Origin: Arthrobacter pascens
GTDB taxonomy: Bacteria; Actinomycetota; Actinomycetes; Actinomycetales; Micrococcaceae
Length of the DNA: 64,000 nucleotides
Assembly (NCBI RefSeq): GCF_030816475.1
Contig: NZ_JAUSXF010000001.1
Span: 1,984,001 to 2,048,000 of the forward strand
Reading direction: 5' to 3'
The position numbers were made by a program, and so were the translations under genes. The notes under the pieces are model-generated. The model made no database searches. It was not told the DNA's origin and saw only the letters and a list, made by a program, of their open reading frames with translations. Shown here piece by piece: positions 48,097 through 56,590 of the stretch. The number at the start of each line of letters is the position of its first letter. The stretch's first letter is position 1.

Positions 48097-48990
48097 ATGC
48101 GCCAATTCGTCGTTCTCGGCACTGCCTCGCAGGTCCCCACCCGGACCCGCAACCACAATGGCTATCTGCTGCTGTGGGACGGCCAGGGCCTGCTCTTCGA
48201 TCCCGGGGAGGGCACTCAGCGGCAGATGCTCTTGGCAGGGGTATCCGCCAGCCAGATCACGCGTATCTGCCTCACGCACGTCCACGGCGACCACTGCTTC
48301 GGCCTGCCGGGAGTGCTGTCCCGAATGGTCCTGGACGGGGTACAGCATCCCGTCCACCTTCACTTTCCTGCGTCGGGTGAGGAAGTAGTCCGGGCCCTTG
48401 TGTCGCTGGCATCTCCCGGCCTTGATCTTCGGCTGCTTCCCCACGGCGGCAGCGGAATCGTGGCTCCGGGCCTGGAGGTGCGGCCGCTGAACCACCGGAT
48501 CGAGACGTACGGCTACCGGTTCGTGGAACCCGATGGCCGCACCCTCCTTCCGGACAGGCTCGCCGCGGCGGGCATTGTCGGTTCCGATATCGGGCGACTG
48601 CAGCGCGAGGGGAACCTTGGTGCCATCCGGCAGGAAGATGTGAGCGTGCCGCGTCGCGGCCAGCGCTTCGCCTTTGTCATGGACACGGCCGAGTGCGAAG
48701 GTGCTGAAGAGCTGGCCGACGGCGCGGACCTGCTTGTAGCCGAGTCCACGTTCAGCGACGAGGACGCCGGACTCGCCAGGCAATACCGTCACCTCACAGC
48801 GGGGCAGGCAGGTGCACTGGCGGCCGGCGGCGGCGTCGGGACCCTCCTGCTGGCGCACTTTTCCGCACGCTATGAAGATGTTCTGCCGCTGGTGGGGCAG
48901 GCAAGGGCGCGGGCGGCAGGAACTAACGTGCTGGCCGCGAACGACCTTGATCGGGTCGCCTTCCCGGCGCGGAGGCGAAATGTGAGTTGA
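48097..48990 (+). CDS. rnz: Ribonuclease Z (tRNA 3'-processing endonuclease)
   Basis: 297 residues, MRQFVVLGTASQVPTRTRNH. Metallo-beta-lactamase nuclease with LTHVHGDHCFGLPG (HxHxDH), VRPLNHRIETYGYRF, the AFVMDTAECEGAEELADGAD aspartate motif and LLLAHFSARYED (third His). It cuts the 3' trailer of tRNA precursors that lack an encoded CCA, consistent with the CCA-less tRNA-Leu in this window. The frame extends to 48037, but the start chosen fits the family N-terminus. Confidence 0.9.
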   Translation: MRQFVVLGTASQVPTRTRNHNGYLLLWDGQGLLFDPGEGTQRQMLLAGVSASQITRICLTHVHGDHCFGLPGVLSRMVLDGVQHPVHLHFPASGEEVVRALVSLASPGLDLRLLPHGGSGIVAPGLEVRPLNHRIETYGYRFVEPDGRTLLPDRLAAAGIVGSDIGRLQREGNLGAIRQEDVSVPRRGQRFAFVMDTAECEGAEELADGADLLVAESTFSDEDAGLARQYRHLTAGQAGALAAGGGVGTLLLAHFSARYEDVLPLVGQARARAAGTNVLAANDLDRVAFPARRRNVS

Positions 48991-49120
48991 GTCCTAGGGG
49001 CCAGGAGTCTCCCTTGGTTCGGCTGCCTCAAAGGAACCCCAGGTGTAAGCCGGTGAAGCGCCTTAGTCACAAAACACCGCTCTGGGCATGCCCGGTCGGC
49101 GCGACATTATCGGTGCGCAC

Positions 49121-49149
49121 TTGGGAATACCAGCTCCATGCTGTACGTT
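49121..49149 (+). promoter_or_regulatory. Promoter of the DUF4193 gene
   Basis: TTGGGA, a 17-base spacer and TACGTT, about 44 nt before the GTG at 49193. Confidence 0.4.
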
Positions 49150-49192
49150 GCATACGCGACAGACAGAACCAAAGAAAAGAGAAGCACCTAAA

Positions 49193-49495
49193 GTGGCAAC
49201 CGATTACGACGAACTCCGCTCCGATGTCAAGGAGTCGCAGGACAACTCGCTCGAGGCACTCCAGTCCGCCAATGCGCCGGACGCCCGCAGCGTCGTCCTC
49301 GAACTGGATGAGGCAGACGGACTCGACGGCGCAGGCGTTCCCGGTGGCGAATTCGTGGCCGAGGAACTGGTTGTGCAGGTCATCCCTCAGGCCGAAGACG
49401 AGTTCACCTGTTACTCATGCTTCCTGGTCCGACACCGCTCCCAGATTGCGCGGCAGAAGGACGGCCATAGCTACTGCACGGACTGCGAAGGCTGA
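49193..49495 (+). CDS. DUF4193-family zinc-ribbon-like protein
   Basis: 100 residues from GTG 49193, MATDYDELRSDVKESQDNSL. Acidic N-terminal region with a Gly-rich segment (DGLDGAGVPGGEF), then a C-terminal Cys motif EFTCYSCFLVRHRSQIA and SYCTDCEG: CxxC...CxxC that probably binds zinc. This small protein is conserved and highly specific to actinobacteria; its exact role is not established. Confidence 0.9.
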   Translation: MATDYDELRSDVKESQDNSLEALQSANAPDARSVVLELDEADGLDGAGVPGGEFVAEELVVQVIPQAEDEFTCYSCFLVRHRSQIARQKDGHSYCTDCEG

Positions 49496-49556
49496 TTCCG
49501 GTCAGCCGGACACCTTCCCACGAGGGCCGAGGCCTTTGTAGCGAAGGTATACGACG

Positions 49557-49585
49557 AGGCACGCCCACAGAATGTGGACGTGCCT
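49557..49585. terminator. Bidirectional terminator between DUF4193 and yqeY-like genes
   Basis: AGGCACG / CGTGCCT outer stem with CCAC/GTGG inner pairing, then TTTCGTGTT on the plus strand. It lies between convergent genes. Confidence 0.65.
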
Positions 49586-49591
49586 TTCGTG

Positions 49592-50056
49592 TTAGGTGAG
49601 GCGGCTACGAACTATCTCGCTGACCGCCTTGCCGTCGAAGCGGCCAGCTACCTTGGCTGTTACCGGCTTCATCACCGCACCGATCGAGCGCATCGACAGT
49701 TCCTGGCCCTCAGCCTTTAGTGTTTCGATGGCCTCATCGACGATTGTTTCAACCTCGTCGCGGGACAGCGCCTTCGGCAAGTAGGCCTCAATGACCTCAG
49801 CCTCCGCGATTTCGGCCTCGGCCCTCTCCCGCTCTCCGGCCTCGGAATAGATGCGGGCAGTGTCGCGGCGCTTGGCTGCCTCCTTCTGAAGCAGGGCGGT
49901 CACCTGGGCATCATCCAGAACTATCGGCGTCTTTCCCGACTTTTCACGGGTTTCGATTTCCCCCAGGACATTGCGGACGGTGGTCAGGGCGGTTTTGTTC
50001 CGCTCTTTCATATGGGCGACGACGTCGGCGTGGAGGCGCTCTTTCAAAGTGGTCAC
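49592..50056 (-). CDS. GatB/YqeY-domain protein
   Basis: 154 residues, MTTLKERLHADVVAHMKERNK. All-helical YqeY domain: ALTTVRNVLGEIETREKSGK, LLQKEAAKRRDTARIYSEAG, EAYLPKALSRDEVETIVDEA, GAVMKPVTAKVAGRFDGKAV. Homologous to the tail domain of GatB, which binds tRNA in amidotransferases; the free-standing form's role is unknown. Starts with ATG and a weak ribosome binding site. Confidence 0.93.
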   Translation of the reverse strand: MTTLKERLHADVVAHMKERNKTALTTVRNVLGEIETREKSGKTPIVLDDAQVTALLQKEAAKRRDTARIYSEAGERERAEAEIAEAEVIEAYLPKALSRDEVETIVDEAIETLKAEGQELSMRSIGAVMKPVTAKVAGRFDGKAVSEIVRSRLT

Positions 50057-50169
50057 GATGTGTTCCTCGATTCGTAGGGCAGCCGATGGGGCCGCGAACG
50101 GTCGTGAACCGTCCCTCTAGTACCGTAGAGGTCTATGGCCGACAATAACTACTCCCCGACCGGCAGTGC

Positions 50170-50913
50170 ATGAACCCGCTGACACAGGAACTGTGGCAGC
50201 GCATCACTGAAGCCTTCAGCCGGACGGATGTGCCGCAGGTTTCCCTCGTTGAACTGTTGCTGGTGCTGCTGACCGCCACGGCTCTATCCGTTCCGCAGGC
50301 CACGTGGAAGTACTTTGGCCTGTTGGCCACCGCCACCCACGAACTTGGCCATGCCTTCGCCGCCGTACTGAGCGGCCAGAGACTGGCGGGCATCCGTCTC
50401 AAACTGGACCATTCCGGGACCACCACGAGTTACAGCCGCGGCCGGTTTCCCGCGGTATGGTCAGGCTTCTGGGGATATCCGGTTCCTGCCATGACTGGCG
50501 CTGCGCTGGTGTCGTCCGGATTCGCAGGATGGGGCCCTGCCGCCGTCGCCTCCGGCACACTGATCCTGCTGGCCTCGCTCCTGTTCATCCGCAACCTTGC
50601 CGGCATCCTCATCACTGTCGCAGCGATCGCCGGGGGCGCCGCTCTGATCCTCTGGGTTCCCCATGCCCTCACCGGCCACGTGGCGATCACCCTTGGCCTC
50701 GCCCTGTTGGTCGCCGCGGTGCGGGACCTGGTCAAGCTCGCCCAGGTGCACCTGCGCCGCAGGGACAGGCTGGGGAGTTCGGACGCCTACCTGCTCTATC
50801 GCGCCACTTCCGTCCCCTCCGTCATCTGGATCGCCCTGTTCGCGGCCTTCGTGGCAGGCTCCTGGATCATCGCCTGGCAGCCCATCTCGATGATTCTGGC
50901 AGCCGGAGCCTAG
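50170..50913 (+). CDS. M50-family-like membrane protein
   Basis: 247 residues with HELGH in ATATHELGHAFAAVLSGQRL, the metal motif of the M50 group, and seven hydrophobic segments. The second motif of site-2 proteases is not clear, so this is an M50B-like family member commonly found in actinobacteria, probably a membrane protease or scaffold. Starts at ATG. It is followed after 10 nt by the reductase gene, which has its own leaderless-type promoter. Confidence 0.8.
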   Translation: MNPLTQELWQRITEAFSRTDVPQVSLVELLLVLLTATALSVPQATWKYFGLLATATHELGHAFAAVLSGQRLAGIRLKLDHSGTTTSYSRGRFPAVWSGFWGYPVPAMTGAALVSSGFAGWGPAAVASGTLILLASLLFIRNLAGILITVAAIAGGAALILWVPHALTGHVAITLGLALLVAAVRDLVKLAQVHLRRRDRLGSSDAYLLYRATSVPSVIWIALFAAFVAGSWIIAWQPISMILAAGA

Positions 50914-50916
50914 GCT
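50911..50916 (+). promoter_or_regulatory. -10 box of a leaderless promoter (reductase gene)
   Basis: TAGGCT, seven bases, then ATG 50924; it overlaps the stop of the M50-like gene. Confidence 0.55.
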
Positions 50917-50923
50917 TATCCGC

Positions 50924-52030
50924 ATGAAGGATAAGACAGGGCCCGCGCCTGACGCGGCCGTAACCAGTGCGGACCGGGAGCACAGCACGGAGAACAGCAC
51001 ACGGGGCGCGTATGTCACCGGAGGCGGGGCATATGACCGCGACACCAACTACATCGAAGACCGGATCACGCGTGACGGCGCACCGGGGGCCAATGGCGAA
51101 CCGGGCTGGCAGGTACAGGCCGGCCGCTACCGACTGATCGCCGCACGGGCGTGCCCTTGGGCGAACCGGGCTGTCATTGTCCGCCGGCTCCTTGGCCTGG
51201 AGGAAGCCATCTCCCTCGGCCAGCCCGGACCCACTCATGATGCGCGCTCCTGGACCTTCGACCTGGATCCCGGCGGGGTGGACCCCGTGCTCGGCATCGA
51301 AAGACTCCAGGACGCCTATTTCAAGCGTTTCCCCGACTACCCGCGGGGCATCACCGTTCCGGCCATCGTGGACACTGCCAGCGGTGCTGTCGTAACCAAC
51401 AACTTTCCCCAAATCACCCTGGACTTTTCCACCGAATGGACCGAGTTCCACCGGGACGGCGCGCCCCAGCTGTACCCCGGGAACCTGCGGCCGGAAATCG
51501 ACGCCGTCAACCGGCGGGTCTTTACCGACGTCAACAACGGAGTGTACCGCTGCGGCTTCGCCGGCTCGCAGGAGGCCTATGACTCCGCCTATGCGAGGCT
51601 GTGGGCGGCTTTGGACTGGCTCGAAGAGCGCCTGTCCACCCGCCGCTTCCTGGTTGGTGACACGATCACCGAGGCCGATGTACGGCTGTTCACCACCCTC
51701 GCGCGGTTCGATGCGGTGTACCACGGGCACTTCAAATGTAACCGCCGGAAACTCAGCGAGATGCCCGCTCTGTGGGGATATGCGCGTGACCTGTTCCAGA
51801 CCCCCGGGTTTGGCGACACGATCGACTTCGTCCAGATTAAGCAGCACTATTACATCGTGCATGAGGACATCAACCCGACGGGCATTGTGCCGCAGGGTCC
51901 GGATCTCTCGGGGTGGCTGGAGGCTCATGGACGGGAATCGCTGGGCGGCCGGCCCTTCGGGGACGGGACGCCGCCCGGCCCGGTGATGCCGGGCGAAGAA
52001 GTAGCCCCGGGGCATGGGGCCGGCAGCTAG
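50924..52030 (+). CDS. Xi-class glutathione-transferase-like (glutathionyl/mycothiolyl-hydroquinone reductase)
   Basis: 368 residues. Thioredoxin-like N-domain with ARACPWANRAVIV (Cys77 the catalytic residue) and a helical C-domain with CGFAGSQEAYDSAYARLWAAL, RFLVGDTITEADVRLF, HFKCNRRKLSEMPALWGYAR. These enzymes reduce glutathionylated quinones and related adducts. Actinobacteria use mycothiol instead, so the natural thiol is probably mycothiol. The mycothiol ligase gene 34 kb away appears broken, which would matter for this enzyme. Confidence 0.85.
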   Translation: MKDKTGPAPDAAVTSADREHSTENSTRGAYVTGGGAYDRDTNYIEDRITRDGAPGANGEPGWQVQAGRYRLIAARACPWANRAVIVRRLLGLEEAISLGQPGPTHDARSWTFDLDPGGVDPVLGIERLQDAYFKRFPDYPRGITVPAIVDTASGAVVTNNFPQITLDFSTEWTEFHRDGAPQLYPGNLRPEIDAVNRRVFTDVNNGVYRCGFAGSQEAYDSAYARLWAALDWLEERLSTRRFLVGDTITEADVRLFTTLARFDAVYHGHFKCNRRKLSEMPALWGYARDLFQTPGFGDTIDFVQIKQHYYIVHEDINPTGIVPQGPDLSGWLEAHGRESLGGRPFGDGTPPGPVMPGEEVAPGHGAGS

Positions 52031-52061
52031 GCACTTGCCAGGAAAGCGATTTCTGAGCGAT

Positions 52062-52067
52062 TAGGAT
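52062..52067 (+). promoter_or_regulatory. -10 box of a leaderless promoter (serine hydrolase)
   Basis: TAGGAT, seven bases (AAGGGCC), then ATG 52075. Confidence 0.5.
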
Positions 52068-52074
52068 AAGGGCC

Positions 52075-53184
52075 ATGGAGATCTCACGCAGCTTTGTGGC
52101 GCCCGGTTTTGAAGGCGTTCTGGACTTGTTTACCTTTATGCTGGCCGACGATCCGGAATACAGTGCCCAAGTGGCTGCGTACAAGGATGGCGTGAAGGTA
52201 GTTGACCTGACTGGAGGACCGCACATTAGCCCTGAGTCGATAACGGGGACCTACTCCTGTTCGAAGGGCGTTGCGGCAATGGTCATCGCCCTGCTGGTCC
52301 AGGACAGCCTGCTTGGACTGGACCGACCGGTCTCCGAGTACTGGCCGGAGTTCGGGGTCCACGGCAAGGAGCGGCTCCTGGTGCGCGAGGCGTTGTCCCA
52401 CCAGGCCGGGCTCGTGGGAGTGGAAGGAGGCTTCCGCCTGGACGAGTTCACTACCCCGAAGGCAGCGGCCCGGCTGGCCGCTGCCAGGCCGTTGTGGCGC
52501 CCCGGCCGAACCTTCGGCTATCACTCCCTCACCATCGGAATCCTGATGGAGGAGTTGTGCCGGCGGGTTGCAGGCGAATCACTGCAGGACCTCTATGACC
52601 GTCGCATCCGCAAGTCCTATGGCATCGACTTCTTCCTTGGGCTGCCCGAGGAGCTGGAGCCCCGTTATCGTGACGTGCTGTACGACGTCGATTCCCCGCA
52701 ACCATGGTTGGATCCCCTGAGCCTGGACGGACTCAACAGCAACGCCGCGGTCAGCACGATCATGGAACTCCCCAGTCACCGTGCAGTGCGGGCCGCCGGG
52801 ATGAGCGCCGCCGGTGGAGTAGGATCCGCGGAAGGCCTGGCCCGGCTCTACGCTGCGGCGATCTCCGGCGTCGGCGGTGAAGCTCCGCTGCTCACCGAGG
52901 AAACGGTTGCCGTGATGTCCCAGGAGCAGGTCTGGGGGCTGGACCGCTCCTCCGGACTGGACAACGCCTTTGCCGTGGTCTTCATGAAGCCCCATCCCTC
53001 GAGGAACTTCGGCAGTCACCGGGCATTCGGCCACGAGGGCGCAAATGCCGCCCTGGGCTTTGCGGACCCCGCTTATGGCCTCGGCTTTGGCTACGTTCCG
53101 CAGCGGCAGGAGGAAGGCCGGACTCCCGGCAGGGCACATCGCCTGGCTGCAGAGGTCCGCCGGGCCGCCGCCGCCTTGTCCTAG
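52075..53184 (+). CDS. Beta-lactamase-family serine hydrolase (EstB-type esterase)
   Basis: 369 residues without signal peptide. SxxK is YSCSKGVAAMV (Ser61, Lys64), the Tyr motif is GYHSLTIG (about residue 148), and HRAFGHEGANAALGFADP is the third, His-Gly-type motif. This fold includes class C beta-lactamases, D-aminopeptidases and EstB esterases. A cytoplasmic location and sequence favour an esterase. The next gene begins 27 nt later. Confidence 0.88.
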   Translation: MEISRSFVAPGFEGVLDLFTFMLADDPEYSAQVAAYKDGVKVVDLTGGPHISPESITGTYSCSKGVAAMVIALLVQDSLLGLDRPVSEYWPEFGVHGKERLLVREALSHQAGLVGVEGGFRLDEFTTPKAAARLAAARPLWRPGRTFGYHSLTIGILMEELCRRVAGESLQDLYDRRIRKSYGIDFFLGLPEELEPRYRDVLYDVDSPQPWLDPLSLDGLNSNAAVSTIMELPSHRAVRAAGMSAAGGVGSAEGLARLYAAAISGVGGEAPLLTEETVAVMSQEQVWGLDRSSGLDNAFAVVFMKPHPSRNFGSHRAFGHEGANAALGFADPAYGLGFGYVPQRQEEGRTPGRAHRLAAEVRRAAAALS

Positions 53185-53211
53185 CGGGATCCCGCCCCTA
53201 AGGTGGGGCGG

Positions 53212-54327
53212 ATGGGTAATAGTCAACCGCGGACTGTCGCGCGCGCCACGGGGGCCCGCGTGTTCAGGAATGCAGCAGCTGGTGTCTCCGCCGCCTTCCA
53301 GGCCCAGCGCCTTCAGCTGGCGTCAAAGGCTGCGCTGGCGGCCGGCCTGGCCTTCCTCATTGCTCCACTGATGCCCGGCTCCGCGGCCCAATATCCCTAC
53401 TACGCGCCCCTGGGTGCCCTGGTTTCGATGTACCACAACGTGGCGGGATCCGTCCGGCAGGGCCTGCAGACGCTCGTGGGCCTTGCCCTGGGAATCGGGC
53501 TCGCCTTCCTCCTGGTCAACGTCGGTGACCCCTCTCCGCTCACTGTCGCCATTCTGATGGGCCTGGGCGTGCTGCTCGGGGGCCTGCCCAGGCTTGGATC
53601 GGGACGGGACTGGATTCCGACGGCGGCCCTGCTTGTTCTGCTCGTGGGCGGAAGCCATCCGGACGATTTCTCCTTCGGATACCTCATTCAGATGGGGGCC
53701 GGCGTTGCAGTCGGAATCGCCGTGAACTTCCTCGTGTTTCCTCCCCTGCACTTCAACGCGGCAGCGGCCAGCCTGGGCGAGCTCCGGCTGGCCCTCGGAA
53801 AGCAGTTGACCGACATGGGGGCCGCGTTGAACGAGCAGTGGCCGCCCGAGCATGAGGACTGGTCGCGGCGCTCAGACGACCTGGCCGCAGCTGCCCGTAC
53901 CGTTCGCCACCTGGTCCAGGAGGCCGACGCGAGCCGACGCGCCAATCCGCGGCGGAAACTCCACCCCCGGGACGTCGATCTTGATTACCGCAATCTGCGG
54001 GAGCTTGAGCGAGTGACATTCCACATCCAGGACATGACGGAAGTACTGTCGGACACCATCTGGGAAAACGACCTGCCGTACACCATCCCGTTCCAGGACA
54101 GCGGCCCGCTTGCTGAGGCCTTGACGGCAACAGGTGACCTCCTGTCCTCGTTCGAGGACAGCGACACTGAAGTGCAGAGGCAGCGGTACCGTGCCGCGGA
54201 AACGGCGGTGAAGGCCTGCATGGCGGCTGCTGCGGAGCGGGATCCGGATGAAACGGCGGTGACCGCATCAGACTCCCTGATCCTGAGCCTGCACAGGATC
54301 CTGAAGGCAGTGCGGCCCTCGTCCTAG
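53212..54327 (+). CDS. FUSC-family membrane protein (aromatic acid exporter-like)
   Basis: 371 residues from ATG 53212 (an in-frame GTG lies at 53203). N-terminal half has six hydrophobic segments (AALAAGLAFLIAPLMPG, TLVGLALGIGLAFLLVNVG, and so on), followed by a long cytoplasmic helical region (ELRLALGKQLTDMGAALNEQ...). This is the half-size FUSC architecture of exporters for aromatic or acidic compounds. The stop overlaps the convergent MaoC gene by four bases. Confidence 0.82.
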   Translation: MGNSQPRTVARATGARVFRNAAAGVSAAFQAQRLQLASKAALAAGLAFLIAPLMPGSAAQYPYYAPLGALVSMYHNVAGSVRQGLQTLVGLALGIGLAFLLVNVGDPSPLTVAILMGLGVLLGGLPRLGSGRDWIPTAALLVLLVGGSHPDDFSFGYLIQMGAGVAVGIAVNFLVFPPLHFNAAAASLGELRLALGKQLTDMGAALNEQWPPEHEDWSRRSDDLAAAARTVRHLVQEADASRRANPRRKLHPRDVDLDYRNLRELERVTFHIQDMTEVLSDTIWENDLPYTIPFQDSGPLAEALTATGDLLSSFEDSDTEVQRQRYRAAETAVKACMAAAAERDPDETAVTASDSLILSLHRILKAVRPSS

Positions 54328-55244
54328 AGTTCCGTCACCGTGCCGCGGAAGTGCCTGCGGCCTGAGCGCGGATTCCACGCCACAAAGTCCGACCGTTGCC
54401 AGGCCCCGTCCGGGCCCTGCACGGTACTGATCTCCAAGGCGACCAGGCCGGGCAGGAACACCGGCGCGTCAAATTCAACCCCCCAGCTAAAGGACTCGCC
54501 CTTGGCCGGGCCGACATCCGCAAGTGCCCTCGAGGCGAGGTACATCCCGTGGGCTATCGACCGCCGCATGCCCAAGGCTTTGGCGGACAGCACACTGAGG
54601 TGGATGGGGTTGAAGTCACCTGACACGGCGGCATACGCGCGGCCGGTGTCGACACCCAACTGCCACAGCGCCGTCGGATCCGGTGCCTTGAACTCCTGAT
54701 GTCCGGGCTGGCCGTTGTGCGGGGACAGCTTGTCGATACCCGGCAGGAACACGCCCTTGGCAAGGTAGGTGGAGACGCCGATCCAACGGATGTCCGGTGT
54801 CCCGGCCCCGCGGACCTCCGCCACGACATCGACTTGAGTGCCGGTGCGGTGGCCACGGAGGTTCTCCACGCGGGCGGTGACGTCCAATGGCTCCGTGAAG
54901 ACCACCGGCGACCGCTGCTCCACACGGTTACTGAGGTGGATCATGCCCAGGAGGGGCAGCGGAAAATCGTCACGGCTCATCACGCTCATGGCGACCGGGA
55001 AGGTGAGTGCGTGGATATAGCCTGCAGGCAGGATGTCGCTTGCGGTTTCGCCAATGAGATGCTGATAGGCGGTGAGGTTGGCCACATCAGCCCTGACGCC
55101 GCGTACTTCATGGCTGGCGTCGGGCAGGCTGGAACCGTTGTGCGTGCCCAGGACCCGACGCCGGGCCGCTTGGGCGGCAGCGTTGACGTAGAGCTTGGAG
55201 AGCGAGGGCATCTCCCCCAGGATGATCGGGTGAACGGTGTTCAT
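54324..55244 (-). CDS. MaoC-type enoyl-CoA hydratase (HtdX-like)
   Basis: 306 residues with two hotdog halves. The C-terminal one has GDFNPIHLSVLSAKALGM and IAHGMYLASRAL, the R-specific hydratase signature (Asp and His catalytic). The N-terminal half matches the non-catalytic partner (DILPAGYIHALTFPVAMSVM). Together with FabG4- and FadA2-type genes it forms the order known as Rv0241c-Rv0242c-Rv0243 in Mycobacterium tuberculosis. Starts ATG 55244, overlapping the fabG stop by four bases. Confidence 0.88.
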   Translation of the reverse strand: MNTVHPIILGEMPSLSKLYVNAAAQAARRRVLGTHNGSSLPDASHEVRGVRADVANLTAYQHLIGETASDILPAGYIHALTFPVAMSVMSRDDFPLPLLGMIHLSNRVEQRSPVVFTEPLDVTARVENLRGHRTGTQVDVVAEVRGAGTPDIRWIGVSTYLAKGVFLPGIDKLSPHNGQPGHQEFKAPDPTALWQLGVDTGRAYAAVSGDFNPIHLSVLSAKALGMRRSIAHGMYLASRALADVGPAKGESFSWGVEFDAPVFLPGLVALEISTVQGPDGAWQRSDFVAWNPRSGRRHFRGTVTEL

Positions 55245-56581
55245 GCCCCCACCAGGTTCTGTCCACAGACACGAAGCACCGCGCCGTTGATGCCGCCTGC
55301 ACCGTCGCTGGCGAGGAAGGCGATTGCTTCGGCGACGTCCGTTGGCTGGCCTCCCTGCTGGAGGGAGTTGAGCCGCCGCCCCACTTCCCTGACGGCAAAC
55401 GGAATCCGGGCGGTCATTTCAGTTTCAATGAAACCCGGTGCCACCGCATTGATCGTGCCGCCACGAGCAGAAAGGAGGCTGGCCGTGGCGCTGACCATCC
55501 CCATGACTCCTGCCTTCGAGGCGGCGTAATTGGTCTGACCGCGGTTGCCTGCTATCCCGCTGGTGGAAGCAACTGACACGATCCGCGGTGAGTCGCGGAA
55601 ATGTTCGGATGCCAGCAGTGCGTCGTTAATTCTGAGCTGGGCGGAGATGTTGACGTTCAGAACGGAGTTCCAGCGCGAATGGTCCATATTGGCCAGCAGC
55701 TTGTCACGGGTGATACCGGCGTTATGGACAACGACATCCAGGCGCCCGTGACGCTGGATCGCATGGTCGATAATTCGCTGGCCGGCATCCTCCCGGGCGA
55801 TATCCAGCTGAAGGGCTGTGCCGTGCACCTCGTTGGCTACCGCGGCGAGATGGTCCCCTGCCGCCGGGATATCGACGAGTACCAGCGTGGCCCCGTCCCG
55901 GTGGAGGGTGCGGGCGATTGCCGCGCCGATGCCGCGCGCAGCTCCCGTAACTACTGCCACCTTTCCTGCCAGCGGCTTGTCAAAGTCGGACGGCAGCTGG
56001 CCGTCGGCTGTGCTGACGGTCAGGAACTGCCCGTCCACGAAAGCCGAGCGTCCTGAGAGGAAGAATCGCAGCGCGGCCAGGGCGCTCGGGCTTGTCGCCG
56101 CAACCCCCTCCGGCAGGAGGATGCCATTGGCTGTGGCACCGGCCCGCAGTTCCTTCGCCACTGAACGGAGGAAGCCGTCCACACCCTGCCTGGCCGCGGC
56201 GACGGACGGCGTTCCGGACCCGTCCGCTGGCCGGGACAGCGTGATGAAGCGGCCGCTCGGGGCCAGGTCGCGAAGCGAGGAAGCCACTGACAGTACGGGC
56301 TTCTCCAGATCTTCGGGACTAGCCAACTCGTCCAGCACCAGGATGATGGCGCCGAGCTTTTCACGGGGCACCGCATGCCGGCGGACATCAAGGTCCCAGG
56401 AAAGCAGGGTGGCAGCCAGTTGATCGGCGGCGGCAGTGCTTCCCTGGATCAGAATGGGTCCGCTGATCAGGGCCTCCCCCGGCGTGTACCGCCGCAGCAG
56501 GGCCGGCTGGGGAAGGCCCAGCTTCCTGGCGATGTTCCTGCCCAACCCCTGGCTAACCAACTGCGTGTACTTGTCCGTCAT
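55241..56581 (-). CDS. High-molecular-weight 3-oxoacyl-ACP/CoA reductase (FabG4-like)
   Basis: 446 residues, twice the size of FabG1. The N-terminal 205 residues are a flavodoxin-like domain without a cofactor motif; the C-terminal half is a full SDR: VAVVTGAARGIGAAIARTLH, DVVVHNAGITRD, SVASTSGIAGNRGQTNYAAS with Ser and YxxxK, and PGFIETEMT. This is the HMwFabG layout. It reduces 3-oxoacyl-CoA with NADH in the mycobacterial homologue. The ATG is 10 nt past the thiolase stop. Confidence 0.93.
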   Translation of the reverse strand: MTDKYTQLVSQGLGRNIARKLGLPQPALLRRYTPGEALISGPILIQGSTAAADQLAATLLSWDLDVRRHAVPREKLGAIILVLDELASPEDLEKPVLSVASSLRDLAPSGRFITLSRPADGSGTPSVAAARQGVDGFLRSVAKELRAGATANGILLPEGVAATSPSALAALRFFLSGRSAFVDGQFLTVSTADGQLPSDFDKPLAGKVAVVTGAARGIGAAIARTLHRDGATLVLVDIPAAGDHLAAVANEVHGTALQLDIAREDAGQRIIDHAIQRHGRLDVVVHNAGITRDKLLANMDHSRWNSVLNVNISAQLRINDALLASEHFRDSPRIVSVASTSGIAGNRGQTNYAASKAGVMGMVSATASLLSARGGTINAVAPGFIETEMTARIPFAVREVGRRLNSLQQGGQPTDVAEAIAFLASDGAGGINGAVLRVCGQNLVGA

Positions 56582-56590
56582 CGGGTCCCC

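Noticed and set aside
47923..48858. 311-residue minus-strand frame
   Set aside because: Lies opposite the RNase Z gene, which has the HxHxDH motif; the opposite frame has none.
50867..52015. 382-residue minus-strand frame
   Set aside because: Opposite the reductase with the ACPW motif; shadow.
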